Origin: JAAZIN01 sp033809435
GTDB taxonomy: Bacteria; Bacillota; Dethiobacteria; DTU022
DNA: 25,494 nt
Direction: 5' to 3'
Assembly (NCBI GenBank): GCA_033809435.1
Contig: JAPXLS010000005.1
Span: 1 to 25,494 of the forward strand
Each line of letters begins with the position of its first letter. Within the stretch, counting starts at the first letter, position 1. This document shows, one piece after another, positions 8,341-14,650 of the stretch. The translations under genes were made by a program, and so were the position numbers. Below the pieces are notes generated by a model. The model was given only the letters and a program-made list of their open reading frames with translations. It searched no databases and was not told the origin of the DNA.

Positions 8341-9071
8341 TGAAAATAAATCCCCTGAAGCCGCTTTTCTGGAAACTGATTGTTCTCCGCCTGAGGCGTT
8401 TTCTCGGTCTCGATCATCTGGATTATATTTACTATGTGAGCAGCACCGAAGCGCTCCCGCCGCCGCTGAGCCTTGAAGAGGAGGGTTACCTGCTGGAAAG
8501 GCTGAAAAAGGGAGACGGCGCCGTGCGCACCGTTCTTATCGAGCGCAACCTGCGGCTCGTTGTGTATATCGCCAGGAAATTCGAGAATACCGGCATCAAC
8601 ATAGATGATCTGGTCTCCATCGGAACCATTGGACTGATCAAGGCCGTCAACACCTTTGATCCCCACAAGAATATCAAGCTGGCCACCTATGCTTCCAAGT
8701 GCATCGAAAATGAGATCCTCATGTTCCTCAGGCGCAACAACCGTGTGCGCAGCGAGATATCCTTTGATGAACCGCTGAATGTGGACTGGGACGGCAATGA
8801 GCTGCTGCTCTCCGATGTCCTGGGCACCGAGGGAGATCTGGTTTTAAAGAACATCGAGGCCGAGGTCGAAAGAAAGCTGCTCTATCTGGCCATGGAAAAA
8901 TTATCACACCGGGAGCGGAGGATCATGGAGCTGCGCTTCGGCCTGGTGAACGGGGTGGAAAAAACCCAGAAAGAGGTGGCAGGGCTGCTGGGTATCTCGC
9001 AGTCCTACATTTCCCGCCTGGAGAAAAGGATTATCAAAAGGCTGCAGCGAGAGATTCGCAAGATGGAGTAG
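8340..9071 (+). CDS. sigE: RNA polymerase sporulation sigma factor SigE (pro-sigma-E)
   Basis: Mother-cell sigma factor. About 25-30 N-terminal residues form the hydrophobic and basic pro-sequence. Mature SigE begins near the YYVSSTEALPPPLS segment, matching the B. subtilis cleavage region before the SEALPPP motif. Region 2 is highly conserved (NLRLVVYIARKFENTGI, IGTIGLIKAVNTFDP, LATYASKCIENEILM), as is the SFDEPLNVDWDGNELLLSD block. Region 4 ends in ISQSYISRLEKRIIKRL. The start at ATG 8340 has AAGGAGG (8326-8332) seven bases upstream; the adjacent ATG at 8337 is only four away. The protein has 243 residues. Activation by SpoIIGA, encoded just upstream, is expected. Confidence 0.96.
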   Translation: MKINPLKPLFWKLIVLRLRRFLGLDHLDYIYYVSSTEALPPPLSLEEEGYLLERLKKGDGAVRTVLIERNLRLVVYIARKFENTGINIDDLVSIGTIGLIKAVNTFDPHKNIKLATYASKCIENEILMFLRRNNRVRSEISFDEPLNVDWDGNELLLSDVLGTEGDLVLKNIEAEVERKLLYLAMEKLSHRERRIMELRFGLVNGVEKTQKEVAGLLGISQSYISRLEKRIIKRLQREIRKME

Positions 9072-9090
9072 TCCCCGCCCCCGTGCGGCA

Positions 9091-9119
9091 GTATAAAAGA
9101 GACAGCCTGGGAGATACTC
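9091..9119 (+). promoter_or_regulatory. Putative SigF-type promoter of sigG
   Basis: GTATA at 9091-9095 and GGAGATACT at 9110-9118 match the SigF pattern (GYWTA, then GGNNANANT) with a 14-base gap. In B. subtilis sigG is first transcribed by SigF in the forespore, so this is the expected signal. An inverted repeat GAGATA/TATCTC (9111-9116 and 9124-9129) overlaps the -10 and transcript start. Confidence 0.5.
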
Positions 9120-9154
9120 TAGTTATCTCATAAACAGCTGCAAGGGGCGAAACA

Positions 9155-9925
9155 ATGAACAAGGTGGAAATTTGCGGCGTGAACACGTCCAAGCTTCCAG
9201 TACTGAAGAACAAGATCATGCGGCAGCTTTTTGAGGCAATGCAGAAAGGGGATATCCGGGCCAGGGAGAAACTGATCAGCGGCAACCTGCGGCTGGTCCT
9301 CAGTGTGATCCAGCGTTTCAACAACAGGGGAGAATATGTTGACGATCTTTTTCAGGTCGGCTGCATCGGCCTGATCAAGGCCATCGACAACTTTGATCTG
9401 GCCCAGAATGTCAAGTTTTCCACCTATGCCGTTCCCATGATCATCGGGGAGATCCGCCGCTACCTGAGAGACAACAACCTCATCCGCGTCAGCCGATCCC
9501 TGCGCGATGTAGCTTACAAGGTGCTGCAGGTGAGGGATGTGCTGGCCAACAGGTTTTCCCGCGAACCCTCCATCGGCGAAATCGCCGGGGAGCTGAACCT
9601 GAAATCGGAGGAGATCGTCAGCGCCCTGGATGCCATCCAGGATCCGGTCTCCCTTTTTGAACCCATCTACCATGACGGAGGCGATCCCATCTTTGTCATG
9701 GATCAGATCTGCGATGAGAAGAACAGCGACGATCGCTGGCTGGAAATTCTGGCCATCAAGGAGGCCATGACCCGGCTCAACGAGCGGGAGAAGCTGATCC
9801 TGACGATGCGCTTCTATCGCGGAAAGACGCAGATGGAGGTGGCTGAAGAGATCGGTATTTCCCAGGCACAGGTTTCACGCCTGGAGAAGGCCGCCCTCGG
9901 TCATTTGCGGAAGCATGTTCTCTAG
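9155..9925 (+). CDS. sigG: RNA polymerase sporulation sigma factor SigG
   Basis: Late forespore sigma factor. The N-terminal NKVEICGVNTSKLPVL segment is diagnostic of SigG. Region 2 carries GNLRLVLSVIQRFNNRGEYV and DLFQVGCIGLIKAIDNFD, then FSTYAVPMIIGEIRRYLRDN and IRVSRSLRD. Region 3 includes DAIQDPVSLFEPIY. Region 4 ends in GISQAQVSRLEKAAL. It has 256 residues. The RBS AAGGGG at 9142-9147 is seven bases from the ATG. The 83-base gap after sigE contains a SigF-like promoter, so sigG can be expressed separately in the forespore. It could be confused with SigF, but the N-terminus and the position after sigE settle it. Confidence 0.96.
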   Translation: MNKVEICGVNTSKLPVLKNKIMRQLFEAMQKGDIRAREKLISGNLRLVLSVIQRFNNRGEYVDDLFQVGCIGLIKAIDNFDLAQNVKFSTYAVPMIIGEIRRYLRDNNLIRVSRSLRDVAYKVLQVRDVLANRFSREPSIGEIAGELNLKSEEIVSALDAIQDPVSLFEPIYHDGGDPIFVMDQICDEKNSDDRWLEILAIKEAMTRLNEREKLILTMRFYRGKTQMEVAEEIGISQAQVSRLEKAALGHLRKHVL

Positions 9926-9937
9926 GGGGGTGGGGGT

Positions 9938-10099
9938 ATGCGCGGGCGCAACATTTTTCTGGGAGCCATGATCCTCCTTTGCGGCCTTTTTCTGTTGCGG
10001 CTTTTTTTCATACCGCAGCCGGTGGTTGCATTCAATCCGGACAATCTTCTGCTGCAGCAGACCGCTGTCCGGCCGCCGGGCGGCATAACCCCGGAATAG
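9938..10099 (+). CDS. Small single-helix membrane protein, unknown function
   Basis: A 53-codon reading frame begins 12 bases after the sigG stop. A G-rich Shine-Dalgarno-like stretch (AGGGGGGTGGGGG, 9924-9936) ends just before the ATG. The N-terminus MRGRN is followed by a strongly hydrophobic stretch (about residues 6-25: IFLGAMILLCGLFLLRLFF), then a 28-residue polar tail. This suggests a membrane-anchored peptide with the basic end inside. I do not recognise a family. Its place after sigG would allow co-expression in the forespore. It may be a real sporulation micro-protein or a chance frame. Confidence 0.45.
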   Translation: MRGRNIFLGAMILLCGLFLLRLFFIPQPVVAFNPDNLLLQQTAVRPPGGITPE

Positions 10100-10189
10100 G
10101 GGCAGCGGGAATGCCGCCATAACTGGCAGGCAGGGGCGCCGGTCTCTCCGGCCAAACGATGGAGCGCCGGTCTGTCGGAAATGTTTGAA

Positions 10190-10218
10190 TTGCGGGGAGG
10201 GGAGGAAGGGCTTATAAT
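10190..10218 (+). promoter_or_regulatory. SigA-type promoter before ymxH
   Basis: TTGCGG at 10190-10195, a 17-base spacer, and a perfect TATAAT at 10213-10218. Transcription would begin near 10225, just before the RBS GGGGAGGAG. This also argues against the ATG at 10232 as the start of the next gene. Confidence 0.65.
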
Positions 10219-10252
10219 ATAATGTAGAATAATGGCGGGGAGGAGAACCCAT

Positions 10253-10495
10253 TTGATCAGGATCAGCGAATTGCGGGAGCGCGATGTGGTCAATGTAAAT
10301 GACGGCCGCAGGCTTGGGATGATCAAGGATCTGGAGCTCGATCTGGAAAGGGGGGCGATCAAGGCGATCATTGTCCCTGCTGCGGGAGGCGTATGGGGGA
10401 AAATTTCCCGCGCCAAGGACTACCTTATTCCATGGGAGAAAATTGTGAAAATCGGCATAGACACCATCCTGGTGGACCATCCCACCGCGGAATAA
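10253..10495 (+). CDS. ymxH: YlmC/YmxH family PRC-barrel protein
   Basis: An 80-residue PRC-barrel protein of the YlmC/YmxH sporulation family. The sequence opens MIRISELRERDVVNVNDG, then GRRLGMIKDLELDLERG, AIKAIIVPA, and a YLIPWEKIVKIGIDTILV end. This is the normal family start and length. TTG 10253 is chosen because GGGGAGGAG (10237-10244) lies eight bases upstream. An in-frame ATG at 10232 would add seven residues but sits almost on the transcript start and lacks an RBS. The family follows sigG in many spore formers; its biochemical role is unknown. Confidence 0.85.
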   Translation: MIRISELRERDVVNVNDGRRLGMIKDLELDLERGAIKAIIVPAAGGVWGKISRAKDYLIPWEKIVKIGIDTILVDHPTAE

Positions 10496-10501
10496 ACATA
10501 T

Positions 10502-10607
10502 AGGTTTCCATCGGTGCCAGGCACCTGGCGCAACTAAAGGTTTCCACCGGTGCCAGGCACCTTGCGCAACTAAAGGTTTCCACCGGTGCCAGGCACCTTG
10601 CGCAACT
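10502..10607. repeat. Three tandem 36-bp repeats with internal palindromes
   Basis: Copies start at 10502, 10538 and 10574; the third lacks its last two matching bases. Copies 2 and 3 are identical over 34 bases, and copy 1 differs at two positions (unit positions 10 and 26). Each unit contains GGTGCC-A-GGCACC, a perfect palindrome around one base. Copies 2 and 3 also contain TTGCGCAA. There are no spacers, so this is not a CRISPR array, and no T-run makes a terminator. Confidence 0.9.
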
Positions 10608-10618
10608 TGCCCTCAGGA

Positions 10619-10651
10619 CGAATAAATTCAGGCAGTGCCTGAATTTATTCG
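10619..10651. repeat. Perfect 33-nt inverted repeat
   Basis: Sixteen-base arms, from CGAATAAATTCAGGCA at 10619-10634 to its exact complement at 10636-10651, flank a single G at 10635. The 3' arm ends two bases before the nrdR -35. No T-run follows, so it is an unlikely classical terminator. It could be an operator, a cruciform or a small palindromic element. The inner AGGCA...TGCCT resembles the core of the neighbouring 36-bp repeats. Confidence 0.9.
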
Positions 10652-10652
10652 C

Positions 10653-10682
10653 TTTACAGTACTAGATGTTGTAGTATATAAT
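10653..10682 (+). promoter_or_regulatory. SigA-type promoter of nrdR-nrdD-nrdG
   Basis: TTTACA at 10653-10658 (5 of 6 to TTGACA), an 18-base spacer, and TATAAT at 10677-10682. The predicted transcript starts near 10689, leaving a short leader with the RBS AGGTG (10701-10705) before nrdR. Confidence 0.7.
10659..10674 (+). promoter_or_regulatory. NrdR box 1
   Basis: The core CTAGATGTTG (10662-10671) matches the NrdR consensus core CWATATATWG at 8 of 10. It lies between the -35 and -10. NrdR bound here would block RNA polymerase. Confidence 0.65.
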
Positions 10683-10689
10683 AGTTCAA

Positions 10690-10705
10690 ACACAACATGT
10701 AGGTG
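10690..10705 (+). promoter_or_regulatory. NrdR box 2
   Basis: The core CAACATGTAG (10693-10702) matches CWATATATWG at 8 of 10 and is preceded by the consensus flank ACA. It starts exactly 31 bp after box 1. NrdR boxes typically occur in pairs a whole number of helical turns apart. It overlaps the transcript start and the nrdR RBS. Confidence 0.65.
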
Positions 10706-10712
10706 TTAACGC

Positions 10713-11225
10713 ATGAAATGTCCATACTGTGGCACGCAGGACAGCCGGGTTCTGGATTCACGGGCTACCCGGGAAGGCGCCGCCATCAGGCGCCGGCGGG
10801 AATGCAACGGCTGCGCAAACCGCTTCACCACCATGGAGATGATCGAGGAGGAGCCGCTCGTGGTGATCAAGCGCGATGGCCGGCGGGAGCTGTTCGACGG
10901 CAACAAGGTGCTCCGGGGGTTGCTCCTGGCGGGACGGAAACGGGACATTCCCCTGGCTGCATGGCAGCAGCTGGTGGACCAGCTGGAACAGGAACTGCGC
11001 AGCAGCTACACCAGGGAAATCAGCACCGGGGAGATCGGCGAATTTTTGCTGGAAAGGCTGCGCCAAATTGATGAGGTGGCCTATGTCCGCTTTGCTTCGG
11101 TTTACCGCCAGTTCCCCGATGTCGAAACTTTCAAGAGCGAACTCGAAAAAATGCACCGCCAAAAAGGAAAAACAGTGCCGCCGGATCGGGAGATAAAGAA
11201 GGAGGAACAGGGGAATGGGTGGTAA
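10713..11225 (+). CDS. nrdR: Transcriptional repressor NrdR
   Basis: Nucleotide-sensing repressor of ribonucleotide reductase genes. The N-terminal zinc ribbon has Cys3, Cys6, Cys31 and Cys34 (CPYC and CNGC). The ATP-cone domain follows (about residues 48-138: VVIKRDGRRELFDGNKVLRG, then VRFASVYRQFPD). The 170 residues include a polar C-terminal tail slightly longer than usual. The gene lies first in an operon with nrdD and nrdG, and two NrdR boxes bracket the promoter, so autoregulation and dATP-dependent control of the reductase are expected. It overlaps nrdD by 11 bases. Confidence 0.96.
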   Translation: MKCPYCGTQDSRVLDSRATREGAAIRRRRECNGCANRFTTMEMIEEEPLVVIKRDGRRELFDGNKVLRGLLLAGRKRDIPLAAWQQLVDQLEQELRSSYTREISTGEIGEFLLERLRQIDEVAYVRFASVYRQFPDVETFKSELEKMHRQKGKTVPPDREIKKEEQGNGW

Positions 11226-13305
11226 AGCCGCTTTACACAGCGAGTACGGGTACAATGACAATCCCTTTACGGATATCCGGAAGAGGGACGGCCGGGTAGT
11301 TCCCTTTGAACCGGCCAAGATCACCGACGCCATTTTCAAGGCGGTCCAGGCCGTGGGAGGAAGCAACAGGGATATCGCCGAAAATTTAACTCTCCAGGTG
11401 GTCCGCCACCTGCAGGAAACCGGTTTCAACGGCATTGTTCCGGCAGTGGAAGAGGTGCAGGATGCCGTGGAAAAGGTGCTCATCGAAAATGGACATGCCC
11501 GCACGGCCAAGGCGTACATTCTCTACCGCGACCGGCGAACCCGGATTCGCGAAGCCAAGTCCGAGCTCATGGATGTGGTCAAGGAGATTCTGGTGGAGAC
11601 GAGCCGGGAGAATGCCAATATCAGCAACTCGCCCTCGGCAAAAATGCTGCAGATTGCCATGGCCGCAAGCAAGAAGTACTACCTGAGCAACCTGCTGCCC
11701 GAGGATTTTGCCCGGGCGCACATGGATGGCTCCTTTCACATACACGATCTCGATTACTACAGCAAGACCTTGAACTGTCTTCAGATCGATCTGGCCAGGC
11801 TGCTCAGGGAGGGATTCAACACGGGCTATGGCTATATCCGGCCGCCCAAAAGGATCGCTTCGGCGGCGGCCCAGGCGGCGATCATCCTGCAGAGCAATCA
11901 GAATGATATGTTCGGGGGGCAGAGTTACCCCCATTTTGACCGCAGCATGGGTGAGGTCATCCGCGGCCTGAAGGAGCAGCCCGGCGAGGAGGAAATCTAC
12001 CAGGCCATGGAGGGGTTGATCTACAATCTCAACAGCATGCACTCCCGGGCCGGCGCCCAAACCCCCTTTTCCTCCATCAATCTGGGTACCGATACCAGCG
12101 CCGAGGGGCGGGCTGTGACGGGAGCCGTCCTGGAGGCTTTCCACCGTGGGCTGGGGCGCGGGGAGAGCCCCATTTTCCCCAACCTTGTTTTCCGGATCCA
12201 GGAGGGAACCAACTTTAACCCCGGTGATCCCAACCATGATCTCTATCTCCTGGCCCTGAAGGCGGCCGCCCGCCGGATGAACCCCACATTCAGCTTCATG
12301 GACAGCTCCTTCAACCGTAAATACGGTGATGAGGTTTCCTACATGGGCTGTCGCAGCCGGGTCATCGCCAACCGCCACGGCCCCGCCGTGTCGGCAGGGC
12401 GGGGCAATTTTGCCTTTACCACGCTGAACCTGCCCCGCATAGCCTTTGAAAGCCGCGGCGGGCTGGAGCTTTTCTTTGTCGAGCTGGACCGGCTTCTCCT
12501 TCTTGCCGCCCGGCAGCTGCTGCACCGTTTTGAAGTGATCTCCAGGCTGCGGGTCAGAGATTTGCCTTTCTTGATGGGCGAAAGGCTCTACCTGGGTTCC
12601 GAAAATCTTGCTCCCGATGATCAGATCGGCGAGGCCATCAAACACAGTACCCTGGCCATCGGCTTTATCGGCCTGGCCGAGACGCTGCAACTGCTTATCG
12701 GAAAGCACCATGGTGAGGATAAAGAGGCGCTGCAGTTGGGGCTGAGGATTGCCGATCATATGTTCCGGCGGTGCGAGCAGTTCTGCGAAGAATATGATCT
12801 CAACTTTGTCCTGCTGGCCACGCCGGCGGAGGGCCTCTCCGGCCGTTTCGTGAAGATCGATCGGGAGCGCTTCGGGGTGCTGCCGGGGATCACGGACAAG
12901 GAGTACTATACCAACTCCTTTCATCTGCCGGTGAACTATGCCACCTCCATGACGGAGAAAATGGAAAGGGAGGGGGCCTTTCACCGCTTTTGCAATGCCG
13001 GACATATCAGCTATGTCGAGCTGGAGGCACCGCCGCTGCACAATGTTGAAGCCGTCGACAGGATTGTCCGTCTCATGGCCGCCTCCGATGTGGGCTACGG
13101 AGGGATCAATTATCCTATTGACGAATGCCGCAGCTGCGCTTTCAGCGGAGTTTTCAATGAGAGCTGTCCCCGGTGCGGCAGCCGCGATATACGGCGGATT
13201 CGCCGCATTACCGGCTACCTCACTACCGATGACCGCTTCAATGAGGCAAAGCGCTATGAGCTGAAGGAGAGGCGGCCTCATTTCGGGCCGCGGGGGGCGC
13301 AGTGA
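11215..13305 (+). CDS. nrdD: Anaerobic (class III) ribonucleoside-triphosphate reductase NrdD
   Basis: Glycyl-radical enzyme reducing NTPs to dNTPs without oxygen. An N-terminal ATP cone (about residues 23-115, KRDGRVVPFEPAKITDAIFK) gives allosteric control. The 696-residue body is full length. The C-terminal zinc site is CRSC...CPRC, and the glycyl-radical loop is RITGYL with Gly667. The ATG has AAGGAGG (11199-11205) nine bases upstream, inside the end of nrdR. Its activase NrdG is encoded next with a four-base overlap. Presence of only class III reductase here suggests an anaerobic lifestyle, though other classes may lie elsewhere. Confidence 0.97.
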   Translation: MGGKAALHSEYGYNDNPFTDIRKRDGRVVPFEPAKITDAIFKAVQAVGGSNRDIAENLTLQVVRHLQETGFNGIVPAVEEVQDAVEKVLIENGHARTAKAYILYRDRRTRIREAKSELMDVVKEILVETSRENANISNSPSAKMLQIAMAASKKYYLSNLLPEDFARAHMDGSFHIHDLDYYSKTLNCLQIDLARLLREGFNTGYGYIRPPKRIASAAAQAAIILQSNQNDMFGGQSYPHFDRSMGEVIRGLKEQPGEEEIYQAMEGLIYNLNSMHSRAGAQTPFSSINLGTDTSAEGRAVTGAVLEAFHRGLGRGESPIFPNLVFRIQEGTNFNPGDPNHDLYLLALKAAARRMNPTFSFMDSSFNRKYGDEVSYMGCRSRVIANRHGPAVSAGRGNFAFTTLNLPRIAFESRGGLELFFVELDRLLLLAARQLLHRFEVISRLRVRDLPFLMGERLYLGSENLAPDDQIGEAIKHSTLAIGFIGLAETLQLLIGKHHGEDKEALQLGLRIADHMFRRCEQFCEEYDLNFVLLATPAEGLSGRFVKIDRERFGVLPGITDKEYYTNSFHLPVNYATSMTEKMEREGAFHRFCNAGHISYVELEAPPLHNVEAVDRIVRLMAASDVGYGGINYPIDECRSCAFSGVFNESCPRCGSRDIRRIRRITGYLTTDDRFNEAKRYELKERRPHFGPRGAQ

Positions 13306-13805
13306 AGCTGCGTCTGGCCGGGATGGTTCCGGAATCGATTGTCGACGGCCCTGGAATTCGTCTGTCCATATTTGTTCAGGGCTGTCCGCACCGCTGCCCA
13401 GGCTGCCATAATCCGGAGACACATGATCCTTCGGGCGGGAGGGAAGTCGAGACTGCCGACCTGCTGGTGCAGATCGGGCGGGCCCGGGGGATTGACGGGG
13501 TGACATTTTCAGGGGGGGAGCCCTTTGCACAGCCTGCCCCCCTGGCGGCGCTGGCGCGGCAGATCCGCGCCCTGGGGCTGAACCTGGTGCTGTACAGCGG
13601 TTTTACTTTCGAGGAGCTGCTGCAAAGGGGCGAAAATGATCCCTGCATCATGCAGCTGTTCCGGGCGGGACTGCTGCTCGTGGACGGCCCCTATATCCGG
13701 GAGGAGCGGGATCTGACACTTCCCTTTCGCGGATCGCGCAACCAGCGCCTTGTCGATCTGGCCCGTTCCCTGGAAAAAGGTGTGGCGGTGGAGTGGAAAA
13801 TATGA
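13302..13805 (+). CDS. nrdG: Anaerobic ribonucleoside-triphosphate reductase activating protein NrdG
   Basis: Radical SAM enzyme that installs the glycyl radical on NrdD. The [4Fe-4S] motif is CPHRCPGC (Cys28, Cys32, Cys35), followed by HNPETHD. The SAM-binding segment VTFSGGEPFAQ is at about residues 67-77, and LLVDGPYIREERD is typical of NrdG. It has 167 residues, the normal size. The GTG start overlaps the nrdD stop by four bases; the RBS is only a G-run, consistent with coupled translation. The stop overlaps the following ATG by four bases. Confidence 0.95.
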   Translation: MKLRLAGMVPESIVDGPGIRLSIFVQGCPHRCPGCHNPETHDPSGGREVETADLLVQIGRARGIDGVTFSGGEPFAQPAPLAALARQIRALGLNLVLYSGFTFEELLQRGENDPCIMQLFRAGLLLVDGPYIREERDLTLPFRGSRNQRLVDLARSLEKGVAVEWKI

Positions 13806-14650
13806 AGGCAGATCCGGGAAAGGGCTTTCAGCTTTACGAGCACGGGGGAGTTCAATACCTGCAGTCGCCGCTGCTGGCCGGTTGCGGCAATCTGGCCCAT
13901 GCTTTTTCCACGCGGCTGGGCGGCTGCAGTGAAGGGCCCATGGCCACGCTGAATACGGCATATCATACGGGCGACGAGTTCAACAGCGTTCGTGAAAACA
14001 GGCGGCGCTTTCTGCAGCTTTGGGGTTTTCATCCCGATGAAGTGGTGGCCGCCATCCAGGTGCATGGAATAGAAATCCGGGAAGCCGGCCCGGCAGATCG
14101 CGGGCGCGGGGCGGTGCCGCACAGTTTTCTGGGTGAGGGCGATGCCCTGGTGACAGCGGCCCCGGGTGTGCCGCTGACGGGGTACGCCGCCGATTGCCCG
14201 CTTCTTTTTATCGCCGCACCCGATGTGCCGGCGGTGGCCCTGGCCCATGCCGGATGGCGCGGCACCCTGCAAAACATGGCCGGGCGGATCACAGCCAGAC
14301 TGCAGCGGCAATTTGGCGCCGATCCCGCCGCGATGCTGGTGGCGATCAGCCCGGGTATCTGCAGCCGGTGCTATACCGTGAGCGGAGAGGTGGCCGCTGA
14401 TTTCGACAGGGCCGGCTGGGGCGCGCAGCCCTTTCTCCGGGAGGAGGGCGGCGGCGCTTTTCATCTGGATCTGGGAGCCATAAATGAGGTGCAGCTGCGC
14501 AGCGCCGGGATCAGGGCGGACAACCTTGCTCCCGGGGGCTGCTGGTGCACCTCCTGCAGGCCCGACCTATTCTACTCCTACCGGCGTGAGAAGGGGAAAA
14601 CGGGCCGGATGATGGGCCTGATCGCCCTGCGAAAGGCGGGAGATATTTGA
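13802..14650 (+). CDS. pgeF: Peptidoglycan editing factor PgeF / YlmD (YfiH, LACC1-type multicopper-like family)
   Basis: Member of the YfiH/YlmD family, for which purine nucleoside phosphorylase/adenosine deaminase activity and peptidoglycan editing have both been reported. The metal-binding residues are His88 (QVHG), Cys132 (ADCPLLF) and His149 (AHAGWRG), and the C-terminal CWCTSCRPDLFYSYRRE block is intact. ATG 13802 is preferred, with GGTGGAG at 13787-13793 eight bases upstream; it overlaps the nrdG stop as ATGA. A GTG three codons upstream is possible. It has 282 residues. This is the ylmD position of the ylm cluster, here fused transcriptionally to nrdG. Confidence 0.92.
   Translation: MKADPGKGFQLYEHGGVQYLQSPLLAGCGNLAHAFSTRLGGCSEGPMATLNTAYHTGDEFNSVRENRRRFLQLWGFHPDEVVAAIQVHGIEIREAGPADRGRGAVPHSFLGEGDALVTAAPGVPLTGYAADCPLLFIAAPDVPAVALAHAGWRGTLQNMAGRITARLQRQFGADPAAMLVAISPGICSRCYTVSGEVAADFDRAGWGAQPFLREEGGGAFHLDLGAINEVQLRSAGIRADNLAPGGCWCTSCRPDLFYSYRREKGKTGRMMGLIALRKAGDI

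Noticed and set aside
10502..10607. CRISPR array
   Set aside because: The repeat length (36) is suggestive, but the units abut with no spacers and no cas genes are nearby.
11386..13530. Very long minus-strand open frame (714 codons) opposite nrdD and nrdG
   Set aside because: It is the mirror of a clearly real GC-rich gene pair, has no family motifs or RBS, and similar mirrored frames lie opposite most genes here.
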